A stretch of DNA of 64,000 nt, taken from positions 7,422,001-7,486,000 of the forward strand of contig NZ_CP069396.1 in the NCBI RefSeq assembly GCF_016887565.1, in the 5' to 3' direction. Shown piece by piece: positions 26,001 through 34,086 of the stretch. Within the stretch, counting starts at the first letter, position 1, and every line of letters begins with the position of its first letter. This DNA comes from Archangium violaceum (GTDB taxonomy: Bacteria > Myxococcota > Myxococcia > Myxococcales > Myxococcaceae). The notes below the pieces were generated by a model that was not told the DNA's origin, did no database searches, and saw nothing but the letters and a program-made list of their open reading frames with translations. The translations under genes and the position numbers were made by a program.

Positions 26001-26883
26001 CCTGCCCTTCGAGCAGCGAGGCCAGACGACCCTCCTCGCCCTGCTTGGGGATGTCGAAGGAGAGCGGCACGCCGTGTTGCTTGAGCAACCGGGCGAAGTC
26101 CTCGAAGCCCTCCAGCCCGTCCATGTGCGTCAGGCACAGGCGGGTCTCCATCGGAGCCCCGCGAGCCTCGGACATGAGGTTGAGCTTGCCGCGCAGCAAC
26201 TGGGCCATGCGCCGCTGCTCATCGGGCGGGGTGTCGGAGAGCCAGCGGATGTCCAGGACGATGACGGCCAGTCCCTTCTGCCGGTGGCTGAAGCTCTTGC
26301 GCCACAGCTGGCGCAGGGCGCCGCGGGCGCCGAGCGAATCATCCTCCAGCAGGGGGGCCGACACCTCCTGCACCACGCAGTCGGGCCCCAGGTACATCTG
26401 GAGCAGCGAGTCCGCCGTGTAGCTGGGGAGGAACTGGCGGGCCTGGCGCTGCCAGTCCACGTCCAATCCGATGAGCTGCGTCTTGCCGCTGCCCGCGGGC
26501 CCCAGGACCACCACGTTGGGCAGATCCACCACCGCGGCGCGGTTGGCGAAGGGCAACCCGGAGAGGAAGGTCCGGCGCACCTGCAGCAGCCGGCCGGAGG
26601 CCATGGGCGGAGGACCGCTGTCCACCTGGGCCGGAGAGCGGCGGCGGCGCCACCACTGCACCAGCTTCACCCCGCCGTAGACGACGAGCGCCACGGCGAG
26701 GATGACCATCAGCCAGAACAGATAGGGGCTCACCATCGCCCAGATCTTCTTGAGCGTCGTGGCACTCGTGTTGACCGACTGGGCGCCCGTGTTGAGGGAC
26801 TGCGTCCCCGCGGTCAGCGCCTTCGTCGGATCGACCGACGCCTGCGACAACTCCAAGACCATGTTCAGCAACTGCGAACCCAC
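23032..26883 (-). CDS. tssM: TssM (IcmF/VasK) T6SS inner-membrane protein
   Basis: A 1283-aa protein, GTG start. The first 45 residues are Thr/Ser-rich, then one strong TM (MVSPYLFWLMVILAVALVVYGGVK, about 50-72). The cytoplasmic NTPase has Walker A VLGPAGSGKTQLI and a GTPase-like DIRWLSDTP region, then THMDGLEGFEDF. A further hydrophobic segment (VIAAVCCLPVLAAYAHFYMLL, about residue 390) marks the second TM of IcmF proteins. The rest is the large periplasmic helical domain that binds TssJ. A low-complexity acidic/Lys stretch (KDKDGKEKDGKDKAAE) near residue 940 is unusual. Confidence 0.88.
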   Translation of the reverse strand: MGSQLLNMVLELSQASVDPTKALTAGTQSLNTGAQSVNTSATTLKKIWAMVSPYLFWLMVILAVALVVYGGVKLVQWWRRRRSPAQVDSGPPPMASGRLLQVRRTFLSGLPFANRAAVVDLPNVVVLGPAGSGKTQLIGLDVDWQRQARQFLPSYTADSLLQMYLGPDCVVQEVSAPLLEDDSLGARGALRQLWRKSFSHRQKGLAVIVLDIRWLSDTPPDEQRRMAQLLRGKLNLMSEARGAPMETRLCLTHMDGLEGFEDFARLLKQHGVPLSFDIPKQGEEGRLASLLEGQEQYLALGLTALPVDAFERLEHFYSQGGRSFSALGRFVSALLEGDTLSYKPRLTQVYLSSLTPEARASGALSMLAGEGNNQSLRQHYLRTHQQRAAVIAAVCCLPVLAAYAHFYMLLDEAQDQVQRFEDTVTEQREQGLEGRGEVVEEQVNQAADALLNLKRAERWWPPLSSSFPDEMLDLRQRLAQGIRESHLRPALEHCRKQPEDCRPEQEVYLLATLHASNRDALGTFVSSTIQPHHWRRWRDREASAAGTEPAAGAENRTWISALELREPLVATYVLASDEPWERNPPCRRGAVQVAGTAADDWSCWPYENRLTVESQLKPWVDHFLFLRQTLEAGPKGLALLDMRREERERLKAQLADLDVYASLPTVLSLIDASSVQVNTRHFLGIETTVQVLEWLRANRDTLAAVLNMEEEAYAGFLAVEKMTPSELLTRDGLWLTGNNKGPYRIELLQQSFEFRPATLSRDLLQSLLDSYEKSGRLTVGPQTATREGELVDSRTPFDAELKPLVDDFTQRLKNAQLPTEEAARREEFIQKRVAVFSRGYREGLFRRIADYRFRAARINLLDELSRLTQPSSDQVDMLRKVATQANLDPLEGPYYEPLRNAVAPFRPIVQLMTADKSGYYAALAPYHALVAQMHDELDAVSNKANKDKDGKEKDGKDKAAEASAKDKKAADEEEDAQAQGDGGPAELADMLTPLERVALTMLLEEEGSYLRKAQEWLDQQGITGNLREPFLAPFLAVQRLGKQELENTLSRQWEEASGRMLRPMLERYPFNPDSKEDVDPGELEVLRRKDGAFWHFVDQTFSRVCVERGTQWSLRGPLREKLTLPDEMLVTLSRLARLSKLLWDDEGRPRPLMLKVQPQPLPAPPMPGVFVTMSSLKCGKTAAYGFNQSPTWQEFSLNWWDQQVSSIVLELRSPARDVPQYLSLPWNRSAWSCFRLFEEAAVTTDQRRQWSLALQGNGVGKKGLDISFGLKGDPWVPFREVPR

Positions 26884-26886
26884 GGC

Positions 26887-27198
26887 TTACCCCCCACCGC
26901 GGGCCGCGCTCGCCCCGGGACGGCTGGAGCGCGCGGCCAATTGGAGTGCCTCCAGCACGTCTTCCAGCCCGTCCAGGGACTGCAAGAGCTTCTCGTGCTG
27001 GGCCTCATACTCCTTGGGAGCCAGGCGCGTGCCTCCCGCCTCCGGGAAGAGCGCCGCCACGCCCGCGCGCACCTCGTCCAGCAGGGGCTCCACGCCCGCG
27101 CGCAGGGATCCCAGCTCGGACTGGATGGCCTGCTCCAGACGCCCCAGCTGCGTACGAGCCCCCTGGAGCTCCATGATCCTCTGCGCTTCGGCTCTCAT
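26887..27198 (-). CDS. Small coiled-coil protein between TssM and TssL
   Basis: 103 aa from ATG 27198, whose ATGA overlaps the TssL stop; it ends 3 bases before TssM. Mostly helical with heptads (LGRLEQAIQSELGSLRAGVEPLLDEVRAGVAAL) and a C-terminal helix DGLEDVLEALQLAA, then a Gly/Ala/Ser tail. No TM or signal. The tight spacing implies a role within the membrane-complex module, but it does not correspond to a known core Tss protein I can name. Confidence 0.62.
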   Translation of the reverse strand: MRAEAQRIMELQGARTQLGRLEQAIQSELGSLRAGVEPLLDEVRAGVAALFPEAGGTRLAPKEYEAQHEKLLQSLDGLEDVLEALQLAARSSRPGASAARGGG

Positions 27199-27833
27199 CT
27201 CGACAGCCACCACAGTAGCACCGGTACGGCCACCACCACGAATCCAGACACCGCGTAGTAGCGCACGGGGAAGGCGTGGACGAGCGGGGCCTGGGCGGCG
27301 GCAGGCGGGAGAACGGGCACCGCCTCGGGCTTGGGGATGCGAGCGGCCAGGCGCTCCTTGTACTCGCGCAGCCTGGCCGTGTTGCCCGCGTAGCGGCCCT
27401 CGAAGCCGGCGGTGAGACAGAAGTGCAGCATCTCGAAGACGAGCGGCGAGGCGCCCTTCTGCACCAGCTTCTCGTCGATCAGCTCGTAGAAGCGATCTCC
27501 GCCCGAGTCGATGCCATAGAGCTTGTACTGCAGCAGCGGCCAGTCCGCCTGCTCCAGGTCCGCGAGCCGCCGCAGCACCAGCTCATCCACGAGGTAGACG
27601 AAGGGGCGCAGCGCCTCGTCGATCTCCTCTTCGCGGTAGGCGCCACCCAGGGCGCGTTGCAGACCGTTCACCTCGGACAGGAGCTGCTGCTGGAGCAGCG
27701 CCAGGCCTTGCAGGCCCACCCGCACCTGCGTGCGCTCCCCGCCCTCGCCGGGCTCGGGGGGCAATGACTGATCCAACAGCGAGCGCACCTGCCGGTGGGC
27801 CCGGAGGATGCTCTGCCAATGCTCGAGTTTCAT
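27195..27833 (-). CDS. tssL: TssL (DotU-type) T6SS membrane-complex subunit
   Basis: 212 aa from ATG 27833, overlapping the TssF stop (ATGA). The cytoplasmic helical hook domain shows DotU-type sequence (FVYLVDELVLRRL, WPLLQYKLYGIDSGGDRFYELIDE, VFEMLHFCLTAGFEGRYAGN, LREYKERLAARI). One C-terminal TM (FVVVAVPVLLWWL) gives tail-anchored topology. There is no C-terminal OmpA peptidoglycan-binding extension, so anchoring to the wall must come from another protein. Partner of TssM. Confidence 0.85.
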   Translation of the reverse strand: MKLEHWQSILRAHRQVRSLLDQSLPPEPGEGGERTQVRVGLQGLALLQQQLLSEVNGLQRALGGAYREEEIDEALRPFVYLVDELVLRRLADLEQADWPLLQYKLYGIDSGGDRFYELIDEKLVQKGASPLVFEMLHFCLTAGFEGRYAGNTARLREYKERLAARIPKPEAVPVLPPAAAQAPLVHAFPVRYYAVSGFVVVAVPVLLWWLSR

Positions 27834-29479
27834 GAGGATACCTTCAACGGAAACGAACCCGCCCCGGCGATGGAGGGCCGCAGCACCACCGAGGCCTCGC
27901 CATTCCACGCCTCCAGCAACTGCTGCACCTGCTCGAGGAAGCAGGTCACCAGGGGCTCGGCGCCGGCATCGAAGGGCTCCAGCAGCAGCTCGTAGACGTG
28001 CAGCAGGCCCGAGCCGCGCAGTGCGCCGTCGGGGGCCACCGTGGCCTTGAGCTCGCGCATCCACGGGATGACGCGGCGGAAGGGCTCCTCGGAGGGAGTG
28101 CCGAGGTAGGTCAACAGGGCGGCCAGCTCGTTGCGCTCGAGGGTGGACTTGACCTTCCACGCGAGCAGCCGGGTCAACCCCGCCACGTCGTTGCGCAGCG
28201 AGCTCTCGCGGTGCGACTCGAGCCGGCCCACCAGCTGCCAGCCCAGGCCCTCCACGTGGCGGCCCGGGGTGGAGACATTCAGTCGGCCGACGGCCTCGGA
28301 GACGAACTGCGGCTGATACCAGAGGGCTTCCACCAGCAGCTTCTGCGGCTCGACGAACGCCTGGGGCATGCGCACCAGCAGGCTGTGGCGCGTGCGCATC
28401 TCCTCGTCGAGCGACTCGTCCAGCTCGTAGCTCGGCCCCTCACCCGGGAGGAAGGCGGGGCGCATGGGGGTGCGCCCCGTCTTGCCCAGCACGAACACCC
28501 CGGTGACCGAGTGCAGTTGCAGGTCGCGCCCGGCGGTCATGCCACGGATGGGGTACTCGGAGCGGGTGCCATCGGAGACGATGGGCTGTGCGGGATCGGC
28601 CTTGAGGTTCTCCACCGGCACGACGAAGGGGTGGAGGAAATCCGGATGGGTCGAGCGGCCCACCGTCCAGGACTTGTCCAGGTCCAGGCACAGGCTGAAG
28701 CGGGTCCACTCCTTGCGGTGCGAGGGCACCGACAGGTGGAGGAAGAGCCCCTGCTCGGGCATCTGGAAGAAGGAGCGCACGCGCTGCAGCGGGTGCTCGT
28801 AGGCCCCGGCGTCATCCAGCTCACGGGGAGGAGTGCCGAAGGAGAACTCACACGGAATGCCCTGCGAGGTCTCGCTGGCCGGGGCGTCGTACACCACGCC
28901 CACCTGCGTGAGGTGCTTGCGCAGCGCGTGGAAGACGGCCAGCGAGGGGCGGTACTCGTCCAGGTGGCGCACGTGCAGGCTGAAGAGGCCCACCGGATCC
29001 CTGCGCGGGAAGCTGGACTCGAAGCGGAGGATGAGCCGGTAGCGGCCGTCCTGCAGACGCACCACCTCGGTGCCCGCCATGGAGATGGGGAGGATGCGCA
29101 GGTGGCGCCGGGTGCGGAAGGTACCGGGCACGCCGTGGCTGGGCGAGAGCCGCAGCTCGGTGTTCCTGGGGAGCACCAGCGTCTCGGTCATCTTCTCGGC
29201 GGGCAGTGCCTGCACCAGGCCCACCGCGGGCAGCGGCTGCAGCAGGAAGTCGAAGAAGGAGGAGAACAGACGCAGCCAGGTGGAGCGCAGGTTGTGCTGC
29301 GTGGCCAGACGCGTCTGCATCGAGAAGAAGGCCATGGACTCGATGAGGCGCCGCACATGCGGGTCCTCCCGGTCCAGCGGCACGGTGGGATGCGACGTCA
29401 GGAAACGCTGCCGGAAGCGCTCGAGCGCATCCAGCTCGTTGAGGTAGTCCAGGTAGATCCGCTCCGACGAATCGCTCAC
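27830..29479 (-). CDS. tssF: TssF (VasA/ImpG) T6SS baseplate protein
   Basis: A 549-aa cytoplasmic baseplate protein, GTG start. The N-terminal YLDYLNELDALERFRQRFLTSHPTVP resembles the TssF start motif (Y..EL..L...A..FA...P). DPHVRRLIESMAFFSMQTRL corresponds to the DP.VERLLEgfAFL-type motif, then PLPAVGLVQALPA. Length is near the family norm (about 580). Its partner TssG is encoded at 36341-37210; the two are not adjacent here, which is less usual, since they often are. Confidence 0.8.
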   Translation of the reverse strand: MSDSSERIYLDYLNELDALERFRQRFLTSHPTVPLDREDPHVRRLIESMAFFSMQTRLATQHNLRSTWLRLFSSFFDFLLQPLPAVGLVQALPAEKMTETLVLPRNTELRLSPSHGVPGTFRTRRHLRILPISMAGTEVVRLQDGRYRLILRFESSFPRRDPVGLFSLHVRHLDEYRPSLAVFHALRKHLTQVGVVYDAPASETSQGIPCEFSFGTPPRELDDAGAYEHPLQRVRSFFQMPEQGLFLHLSVPSHRKEWTRFSLCLDLDKSWTVGRSTHPDFLHPFVVPVENLKADPAQPIVSDGTRSEYPIRGMTAGRDLQLHSVTGVFVLGKTGRTPMRPAFLPGEGPSYELDESLDEEMRTRHSLLVRMPQAFVEPQKLLVEALWYQPQFVSEAVGRLNVSTPGRHVEGLGWQLVGRLESHRESSLRNDVAGLTRLLAWKVKSTLERNELAALLTYLGTPSEEPFRRVIPWMRELKATVAPDGALRGSGLLHVYELLLEPFDAGAEPLVTCFLEQVQQLLEAWNGEASVVLRPSIAGAGSFPLKVSS

Positions 29480-29486
29480 CGAGCCC

Positions 29487-30089
29487 TCATCCCAGCTTCA
29501 CGAGCGACCCGGCGACGGTGGTCATCGCGCCCTTGAGGTCGGCCATGCCCGAGGACTCCAGGCCGAGCTTGCCCTGGGCGGCCACCTTGATCATGGGGGC
29601 GGCCAGCTCCGCCTGGGCCTTGCCAGCCATCTTCAGGTTGACGCCCTCGACCTTGTTGTCCCCACCCGAGGCGGTCAGGCTCGTCTGCATGCCCTTCATG
29701 TCGAGCTTGGAGGTCGCCTCGATGGCCACGTTGGCGCTCGAGGACAGCTTGGCGTCCTGGGTGGCGCTCTGGGTGAGCTTGGCGCTGGAGGTGAAGGTCA
29801 TGTCCTTGGTGCTCTCGAGCTTGAGGATGTCCTGGCTGGTCCAGCTCGAGGCCTTCGCCGATTTGAGGGTGAGCGTCCCGGTGGCGTCCACGGTGAAATC
29901 CTTGCACGTGATCGTGACGCTGTCCTGCTTCTGGACGTAGGTGCTCGTCTCCTCGGAGCCCTTGACGGTGATGGTGATGCTGGTGCCGTCCATCACCACG
30001 GTCTGGGTGATCTGATCATCGGCGTTCTCCACCTTTACGGTGACGCCTTTCTCCTTGTCCAGCTCAACGGTGCAGACGAGCTTGCCCAT
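29487..30089 (-). CDS. Separate beta-helix spike polypeptide (VgrG needle domain)
   Basis: 200 aa, starting 43 bp after the VgrG stop, with an AGGCGAGGAA Shine-Dalgarno. Nearly the whole chain is short alternating strands in Thr/Ser/Lys/Val repeats (TSITITVKGSEET; DSVTITCKDFTVDATGTLTLKSAKA; KLTQSATQDAKLSSSANVAIEATSKLDMKGMQ). This is the pattern of the intertwined triple-stranded beta-helix that follows the OB domain in VgrG and gp5. The adjacent VgrG lacks this region, so the needle is a stand-alone polypeptide. Inference: it trimerises and sits under the PAAR-like tip. Confidence 0.65.
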   Translation of the reverse strand: MGKLVCTVELDKEKGVTVKVENADDQITQTVVMDGTSITITVKGSEETSTYVQKQDSVTITCKDFTVDATGTLTLKSAKASSWTSQDILKLESTKDMTFTSSAKLTQSATQDAKLSSSANVAIEATSKLDMKGMQTSLTASGGDNKVEGVNLKMAGKAQAELAAPMIKVAAQGKLGLESSGMADLKGAMTTVAGSLVKLG

Positions 30090-30132
30090 GGTTCCTCGCC
30101 TCCTCGGTGGGGAGCCCGGGCCCCCCTTGGCT

Positions 30133-31788
30133 TCACGACTGCTCTTCCTTCACCTGGATGAGCAGCGTGCCCTCGTCTAGCTGGATTTTCTGCGTGTCTT
30201 TGGCATTCGTGCGCTGCATCAGGAACACGGGCTTGTCGTCCGTGTAGAAGTGCTTGAGCGCGGTACCGTTCTCGGGCGTCTTCCCCACCAGCAGCTGTAC
30301 GCCCTGCCCGTCCTGCGGCATGCGCGCGCCGGTGCGCCAGTCCAGGAAGCGCTTGATCCACGCCCGCTGGAAGTCGAGCCCCACCAGCACCCGCTCGCCC
30401 TTGTAGGCGGGAAAGTAGAAGTGGCCGGGAAGCAGGTTGGGATTGAAGGGAGCGGGGATGATCTGATTGGCGAAGAGAGGGATCTTCACCTTGTACCCGT
30501 CCAGTGAGGTCTTCGAGTCCGTGTAGGCCTGCCACGTCTCGTCCTTCTCCGCGCCCTGCTCGCTGACGATGAAGCCTTCCACGAAGCGGGGGTAGACCGG
30601 AGGCTGCCAGGCGGGAAGGTCCACGTGGGACTCGTCCTTGGGCTCCAGCCGGGTGCTCATGCGGAAGGAGAACATGGCGTCCGGATCGTTGTACACCTCC
30701 TCCTCGCCCTGATCGCTCGTCACCTCGCCGGACAGGTGCAGGTTGCGGACGCGGAGGACCTGATCCTTGGCCACGCCCGCGGAGGCCCAGGCATCGTCCG
30801 GCGGCAGCTTCACCAAGGCCCCCGGGGCAAGCGCCTTCTCGGGGAAGGAGCGCCAGACCAGCTCCATCTCCGGGCCCCGCACCTTCAACCGCGCCGTCTC
30901 CAGGTCCACCCGGGCCTGCACCTCGTCCGAGATGGGGGTGCACAACAGCACGTCCTGGCGGATGCCGGTGACGGCCTGCTTCTGCGTGATGGCCTGGGTG
31001 AGAGGGCTCTCGGCCGTGGCGTTGAGCACCGTCACGTCATGGCGGATGACCTCGGGCAGCAGGATCTCCAGCCCGGAGAGGTTGTCCTCGTGCAGGTTCA
31101 TCGGTGTGCCCGAGGTGTCCTTGGTGCCCGCGAACTTGTAGCCCTGCTTCGCGTAGTCGTAGGTGAACACCCCCGCGAGGCCGTGCACGTACCACAGCAC
31201 CCAGTCGTAGAAGCTGGCCCCCTGCCCTGGATCCAACCCCACGAAGAGGATGGGGTGCGAGGTGCCCAGACCGGCATCCCAGTCGTAGGAGAGGCTGATC
31301 TTGTCACCCTTGTGCGCGTCCAGCACGTCCTTGACCGTCTTGGAGGTGTAGAGGGCACAGGGATAATGCTGCCGCCACAGCAGCCGCGCGGCATCCTGGA
31401 AGCGGATGCCATAGCGGCGATGGAGGACGACACTGCTCCCGCTGGAGGTGGAGACGAACTCCTCGGAGAGCGACTTCTCGGAGACGAGGCCCTTGACCTT
31501 CAGCGCGGTATGGGTCGGCTTGGCCGAGGTCTCCGCGAGGACGGCCTTCACCTCGAGCGACACCTCGACCAGATCCGACTTGAGGAAGTCCGCCAGCAGC
31601 GCGTCCTTCTCCTGGCCACCGCGGCCCTGGGTGTCCGTCAGCAGGAACTCCACCTCGCCTTCCAGACCCCAGCTCCACAGGTCCAGCGCGAAGCGCTTGA
31701 TGCTGCCGGCGACGATCTCGTGGGACTTGCCAGCGATGGTGAGGGTGAGCAACACGGCCAGCCGCTCATTGAAGGTGCTCTCCATCAC
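30133..31788 (-). CDS. tssI: TssI (VgrG) hub-OB protein lacking its own needle
   Basis: 551 aa from GTG 31788 (or ATG 31785), overlapping the TssE stop. Residues 1-400 form the gp27-like hub (LTLTIAGKSHEIVAGSIKRFALDL; YGIRFQDAARLLWRQHYPCALYT; FYDWVLWYVHGLAGVFTYDY). The OB domain follows (LLPGHFYFPAYKGERVLVGLDFQRAWIKRFLDWRTGARMPQDGQGVQLLVG). It ends EGTLLIQVKEEQS, where a long beta-helix normally continues; that part is the next gene. Paralogue of 18066-19994. Confidence 0.78.
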   Translation of the reverse strand: MMESTFNERLAVLLTLTIAGKSHEIVAGSIKRFALDLWSWGLEGEVEFLLTDTQGRGGQEKDALLADFLKSDLVEVSLEVKAVLAETSAKPTHTALKVKGLVSEKSLSEEFVSTSSGSSVVLHRRYGIRFQDAARLLWRQHYPCALYTSKTVKDVLDAHKGDKISLSYDWDAGLGTSHPILFVGLDPGQGASFYDWVLWYVHGLAGVFTYDYAKQGYKFAGTKDTSGTPMNLHEDNLSGLEILLPEVIRHDVTVLNATAESPLTQAITQKQAVTGIRQDVLLCTPISDEVQARVDLETARLKVRGPEMELVWRSFPEKALAPGALVKLPPDDAWASAGVAKDQVLRVRNLHLSGEVTSDQGEEEVYNDPDAMFSFRMSTRLEPKDESHVDLPAWQPPVYPRFVEGFIVSEQGAEKDETWQAYTDSKTSLDGYKVKIPLFANQIIPAPFNPNLLPGHFYFPAYKGERVLVGLDFQRAWIKRFLDWRTGARMPQDGQGVQLLVGKTPENGTALKHFYTDDKPVFLMQRTNAKDTQKIQLDEGTLLIQVKEEQS

Positions 31789-32177
31789 CCCTCCTCATCT
31801 TCTTCCACCCGCACCTGACCGCTCACGGTGTGGAAGAGGAGACGCAGCGTGCGGGGTGTCCCATTCAGCACGCCGGTCAGGACGAAGTGCAGCCACAGCC
31901 CCGAGTCCCGTCCACGCAGCTCCAGCTCCACATCCTCCAGGCGAGGCTCGAACTGCCGCACCGAGCTCAACAGCTCGTCGGTGAGGGTCTTCATCAGCTC
32001 ACGGGTGCCGAACTGCGCCGTGTAGCGCCCCACCCCGAAGCCCTGGACGAAGTAGCCGAACCCCTCCTTGGTGTTGAGGACGGACTCCAGGTTCTGCCGC
32101 ACCTGCGCCAGCTCGCCCTGCGTGTCCGGGCGCTGCCAGGCACTGGTGAACTTGTCGAGGAAGGAGGGGCGCGTCAT
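31785..32177 (-). CDS. tssE: TssE (gp25-like) T6SS baseplate protein
   Basis: 130 aa, GPW/gp25 fold of the baseplate wedge. SFLDKFTSAW, then VRQNLESVLNTKEGFGYFVQGFGVGRY (typical LL..L..ILNTR.G), and a C-terminal LHFVLTGVLNGTPRTLRLLFHTVSGQVRV strand pattern. Starts one base after TssK and overlaps VgrG. Length matches the family. Confidence 0.83.
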   Translation of the reverse strand: MTRPSFLDKFTSAWQRPDTQGELAQVRQNLESVLNTKEGFGYFVQGFGVGRYTAQFGTRELMKTLTDELLSSVRQFEPRLEDVELELRGRDSGLWLHFVLTGVLNGTPRTLRLLFHTVSGQVRVEEDEEG

Positions 32178-32178
32178 C

Positions 32179-33432
32179 TCAAGCCCTTCGCCAGAAGAGG
32201 AACACCTGGGTGCCCTGCAGCGCCGGGGTGACGTAGAAGGCCATGCCGTTGTCGCGCAGGGCGTACTGCCACTCCTCGCCCAGCGACAGCTTGTACCAGG
32301 AGATCTCCGGGCCGAAGGCGTGGGGGAAGGCGGGGTGCGGCACGTGCTGGAAGGGAATGCCCCGGAGCGCCAGCCGGCGCACCGCGGGCAGGCGGGAGGG
32401 ACTCGCCACCTTCACGCCCTCCAGGGAAGGCGGCTGGCTGGGGTCCTCGCTGCGCACCAGCAGGTACAGCTCGCTCTCCACGCCCGCCTCCAGCGTGGGC
32501 AGGGGCGAGAGGATGAACTGCCCGTCCCGGCACTCGAAGGTCTTGTAGGTGAGCCGCGTGTCCTCGGGACGGAAGGCGCGGTTGAGCAGCTCCATCCACC
32601 CCCACATTCCGGCACCCGGATCATCGTGGAGGTAGGTGGGCATCTCGCCAGCGGGCTCCAGCTCCAGGTAGCAGCACACCTCGAAGTAGAACTGGCGGAG
32701 GGCGTCGAAGAAGGAGTACGGGTGAGGACTGATGCCGTTGCGCATGTCGGTGCGCAGGGCCTGCAGGCGGCGCACCTCGAGCAGGGTGCGGCGGGCGCTG
32801 GCGAGCCGCTCACTGCGCTGGTAGCTGTCCAGCAGGAGCGTGCGGAACTGGCCGTGGGCCTTCTCCAGCAACGAGTCCAGCTCCGCGAGCAACCCGTTGA
32901 GGAAGGGATTGGGGCCCACCAGCAGCAGCGGCGGCACCTTCCGGGTGGAGGGCCGCCAGGTGCCATCGAGGTTCTTGGAGAAGGCCACCAGCTCCAGGGA
33001 GGAGAGGGCCCGGTCCACGGACTGCTCGCTGGAGAGGAGCAGCCGGCGCAGCACGCGCTGCACGTTGGGGGGCTCGTCCGCGTAGAGCGGCACGCCCTCG
33101 GTACCGCGGGTGTCCTCCAGCAGGTGCAGGAAGACGGTGACCTCCGCGCGCCCGGTGGCCTCCAGGGAGAAGGACGGCAGGGCGGCATTGCCCGGCACGT
33201 CCACCAGGAAGCCGCCCGGCAGGACGGCGGTCAGGGATGAGATGGAGAGACTGCCCTCGGCCAGCAGCGCCTCGCTCCAGGCGAGCGAGGCGATACCGAC
33301 CTGAGGCAATCCGGACAGCTCGGCATGCAGCCGCGCCTCCGCCGAGAGGGCTTCGTCCTGGGCGCGAAAGTGCTCGGGAAGGAGCGTCTGGCCAACCTGC
33401 CAGCGGACCCGCGCGAGCTTGGAGCGCTGCAT
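32179..33432 (-). CDS. tssK: TssK (VasE) T6SS baseplate adaptor
   Basis: 417 aa. The first residues (VRWQVGQTLLPEHFRAQDEAL) match the TssK N-terminal W..GM.L.P.HFQ.QD motif. A central four-helix section follows (LLAELDSLLEKAHGQFRTLLL) and the C-terminal head domain ends WYKLSLGEEWQYALRDNGMAFYVTP. TssK links baseplate wedges to TssL/TssM. It follows the Hcp-like gene by 24 bp and is translated next to TssE. Confidence 0.85.
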   Translation of the reverse strand: MQRSKLARVRWQVGQTLLPEHFRAQDEALSAEARLHAELSGLPQVGIASLAWSEALLAEGSLSISSLTAVLPGGFLVDVPGNAALPSFSLEATGRAEVTVFLHLLEDTRGTEGVPLYADEPPNVQRVLRRLLLSSEQSVDRALSSLELVAFSKNLDGTWRPSTRKVPPLLLVGPNPFLNGLLAELDSLLEKAHGQFRTLLLDSYQRSERLASARRTLLEVRRLQALRTDMRNGISPHPYSFFDALRQFYFEVCCYLELEPAGEMPTYLHDDPGAGMWGWMELLNRAFRPEDTRLTYKTFECRDGQFILSPLPTLEAGVESELYLLVRSEDPSQPPSLEGVKVASPSRLPAVRRLALRGIPFQHVPHPAFPHAFGPEISWYKLSLGEEWQYALRDNGMAFYVTPALQGTQVFLFWRRA

Positions 33433-33456
33433 GTCATTGATCCTGACGTGGAGTTG

Positions 33457-34035
33457 CTAGGCCGCCGCGTTGATGCCCCAGATCTTGGAGACGTTCTTGT
33501 TGACGCCGGTGGCCATGTGGACCGTCTGCTCCTCGGTCTGGGGCTTGACGCCGAGCTGGAGGCTGTAGACCTTGGGAGACTGCACCTCGGTGGACGGGTC
33601 GTCCGCCACCGACAGGTTCAGATCCTCGCCGTTCTTCTCCAGGATGCCCTTGAGCTCCGGCTCGGTCCAGTTGGACTTGAAGTACTTCTTCTCCACCGGA
33701 TCGTACTCGTAGATGACGTAGGCGAACGTGACGTTCATGTCGGTCCAGCTGGTGAGCAGCTTGGCCGTCAGGTCCGTCTTGTTCTTCACGGAGATCTGCA
33801 TGGACAGGTACATGGCATCCGTGGTGCCCGTCTCCCACATGTAGTGGTTGAGCACGCCCACGACGTTGGCGCCGATGTTCTGCCCCGGCTGCTCCGGATC
33901 CTTGATGCTGGCCTGATCGGCCGCCAGGACCACATCACCCAGCTCCAGCTTGGTGACGAACCCCACCGGGGTCTGCTTGTCCTTCTTGAAGTTGAACCCC
34001 TGGTAGATGTCCAGGGAACGAGCGAACTGAGGCAT
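33457..34035 (-). CDS. Hcp-like tube protein (divergent TssD)
   Basis: 192 aa. The place just after TssC is where Hcp is often found, and no other Hcp candidate exists in the window. It reads as a beta-rich chain with one acidic helix: TPVGFVTKLELGDVVLAA, MYLSMQISVKNKTDLTA, WTDMNVTFAYVIYEYDPVEKKYF, VYSLQLGVKPQTEEQTVHMATG. It is longer than standard Hcp (about 160-172) and lacks the common N-terminal Hcp signature, so it is divergent; the assignment rests mainly on location and size. Strong AAGGAGG Shine-Dalgarno, typical for an abundant protein. Confidence 0.55.
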   Translation of the reverse strand: MPQFARSLDIYQGFNFKKDKQTPVGFVTKLELGDVVLAADQASIKDPEQPGQNIGANVVGVLNHYMWETGTTDAMYLSMQISVKNKTDLTAKLLTSWTDMNVTFAYVIYEYDPVEKKYFKSNWTEPELKGILEKNGEDLNLSVADDPSTEVQSPKVYSLQLGVKPQTEEQTVHMATGVNKNVSKIWGINAAA

Positions 34036-34086
34036 GGTGCCCTCCTTCTCTTGATTGGATGGGGACTGCGTACAGCGGACGCCCGG

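Noticed and set aside
23026-27258. A long open frame on the plus strand (about 1400 codons)
   Set aside because: It is antisense to TssM, the small coil and part of TssL, whose motifs and overlapping starts are clear. GC-rich third positions create such frames on the opposite strand; the translated product is low-complexity His/Arg/Gly.
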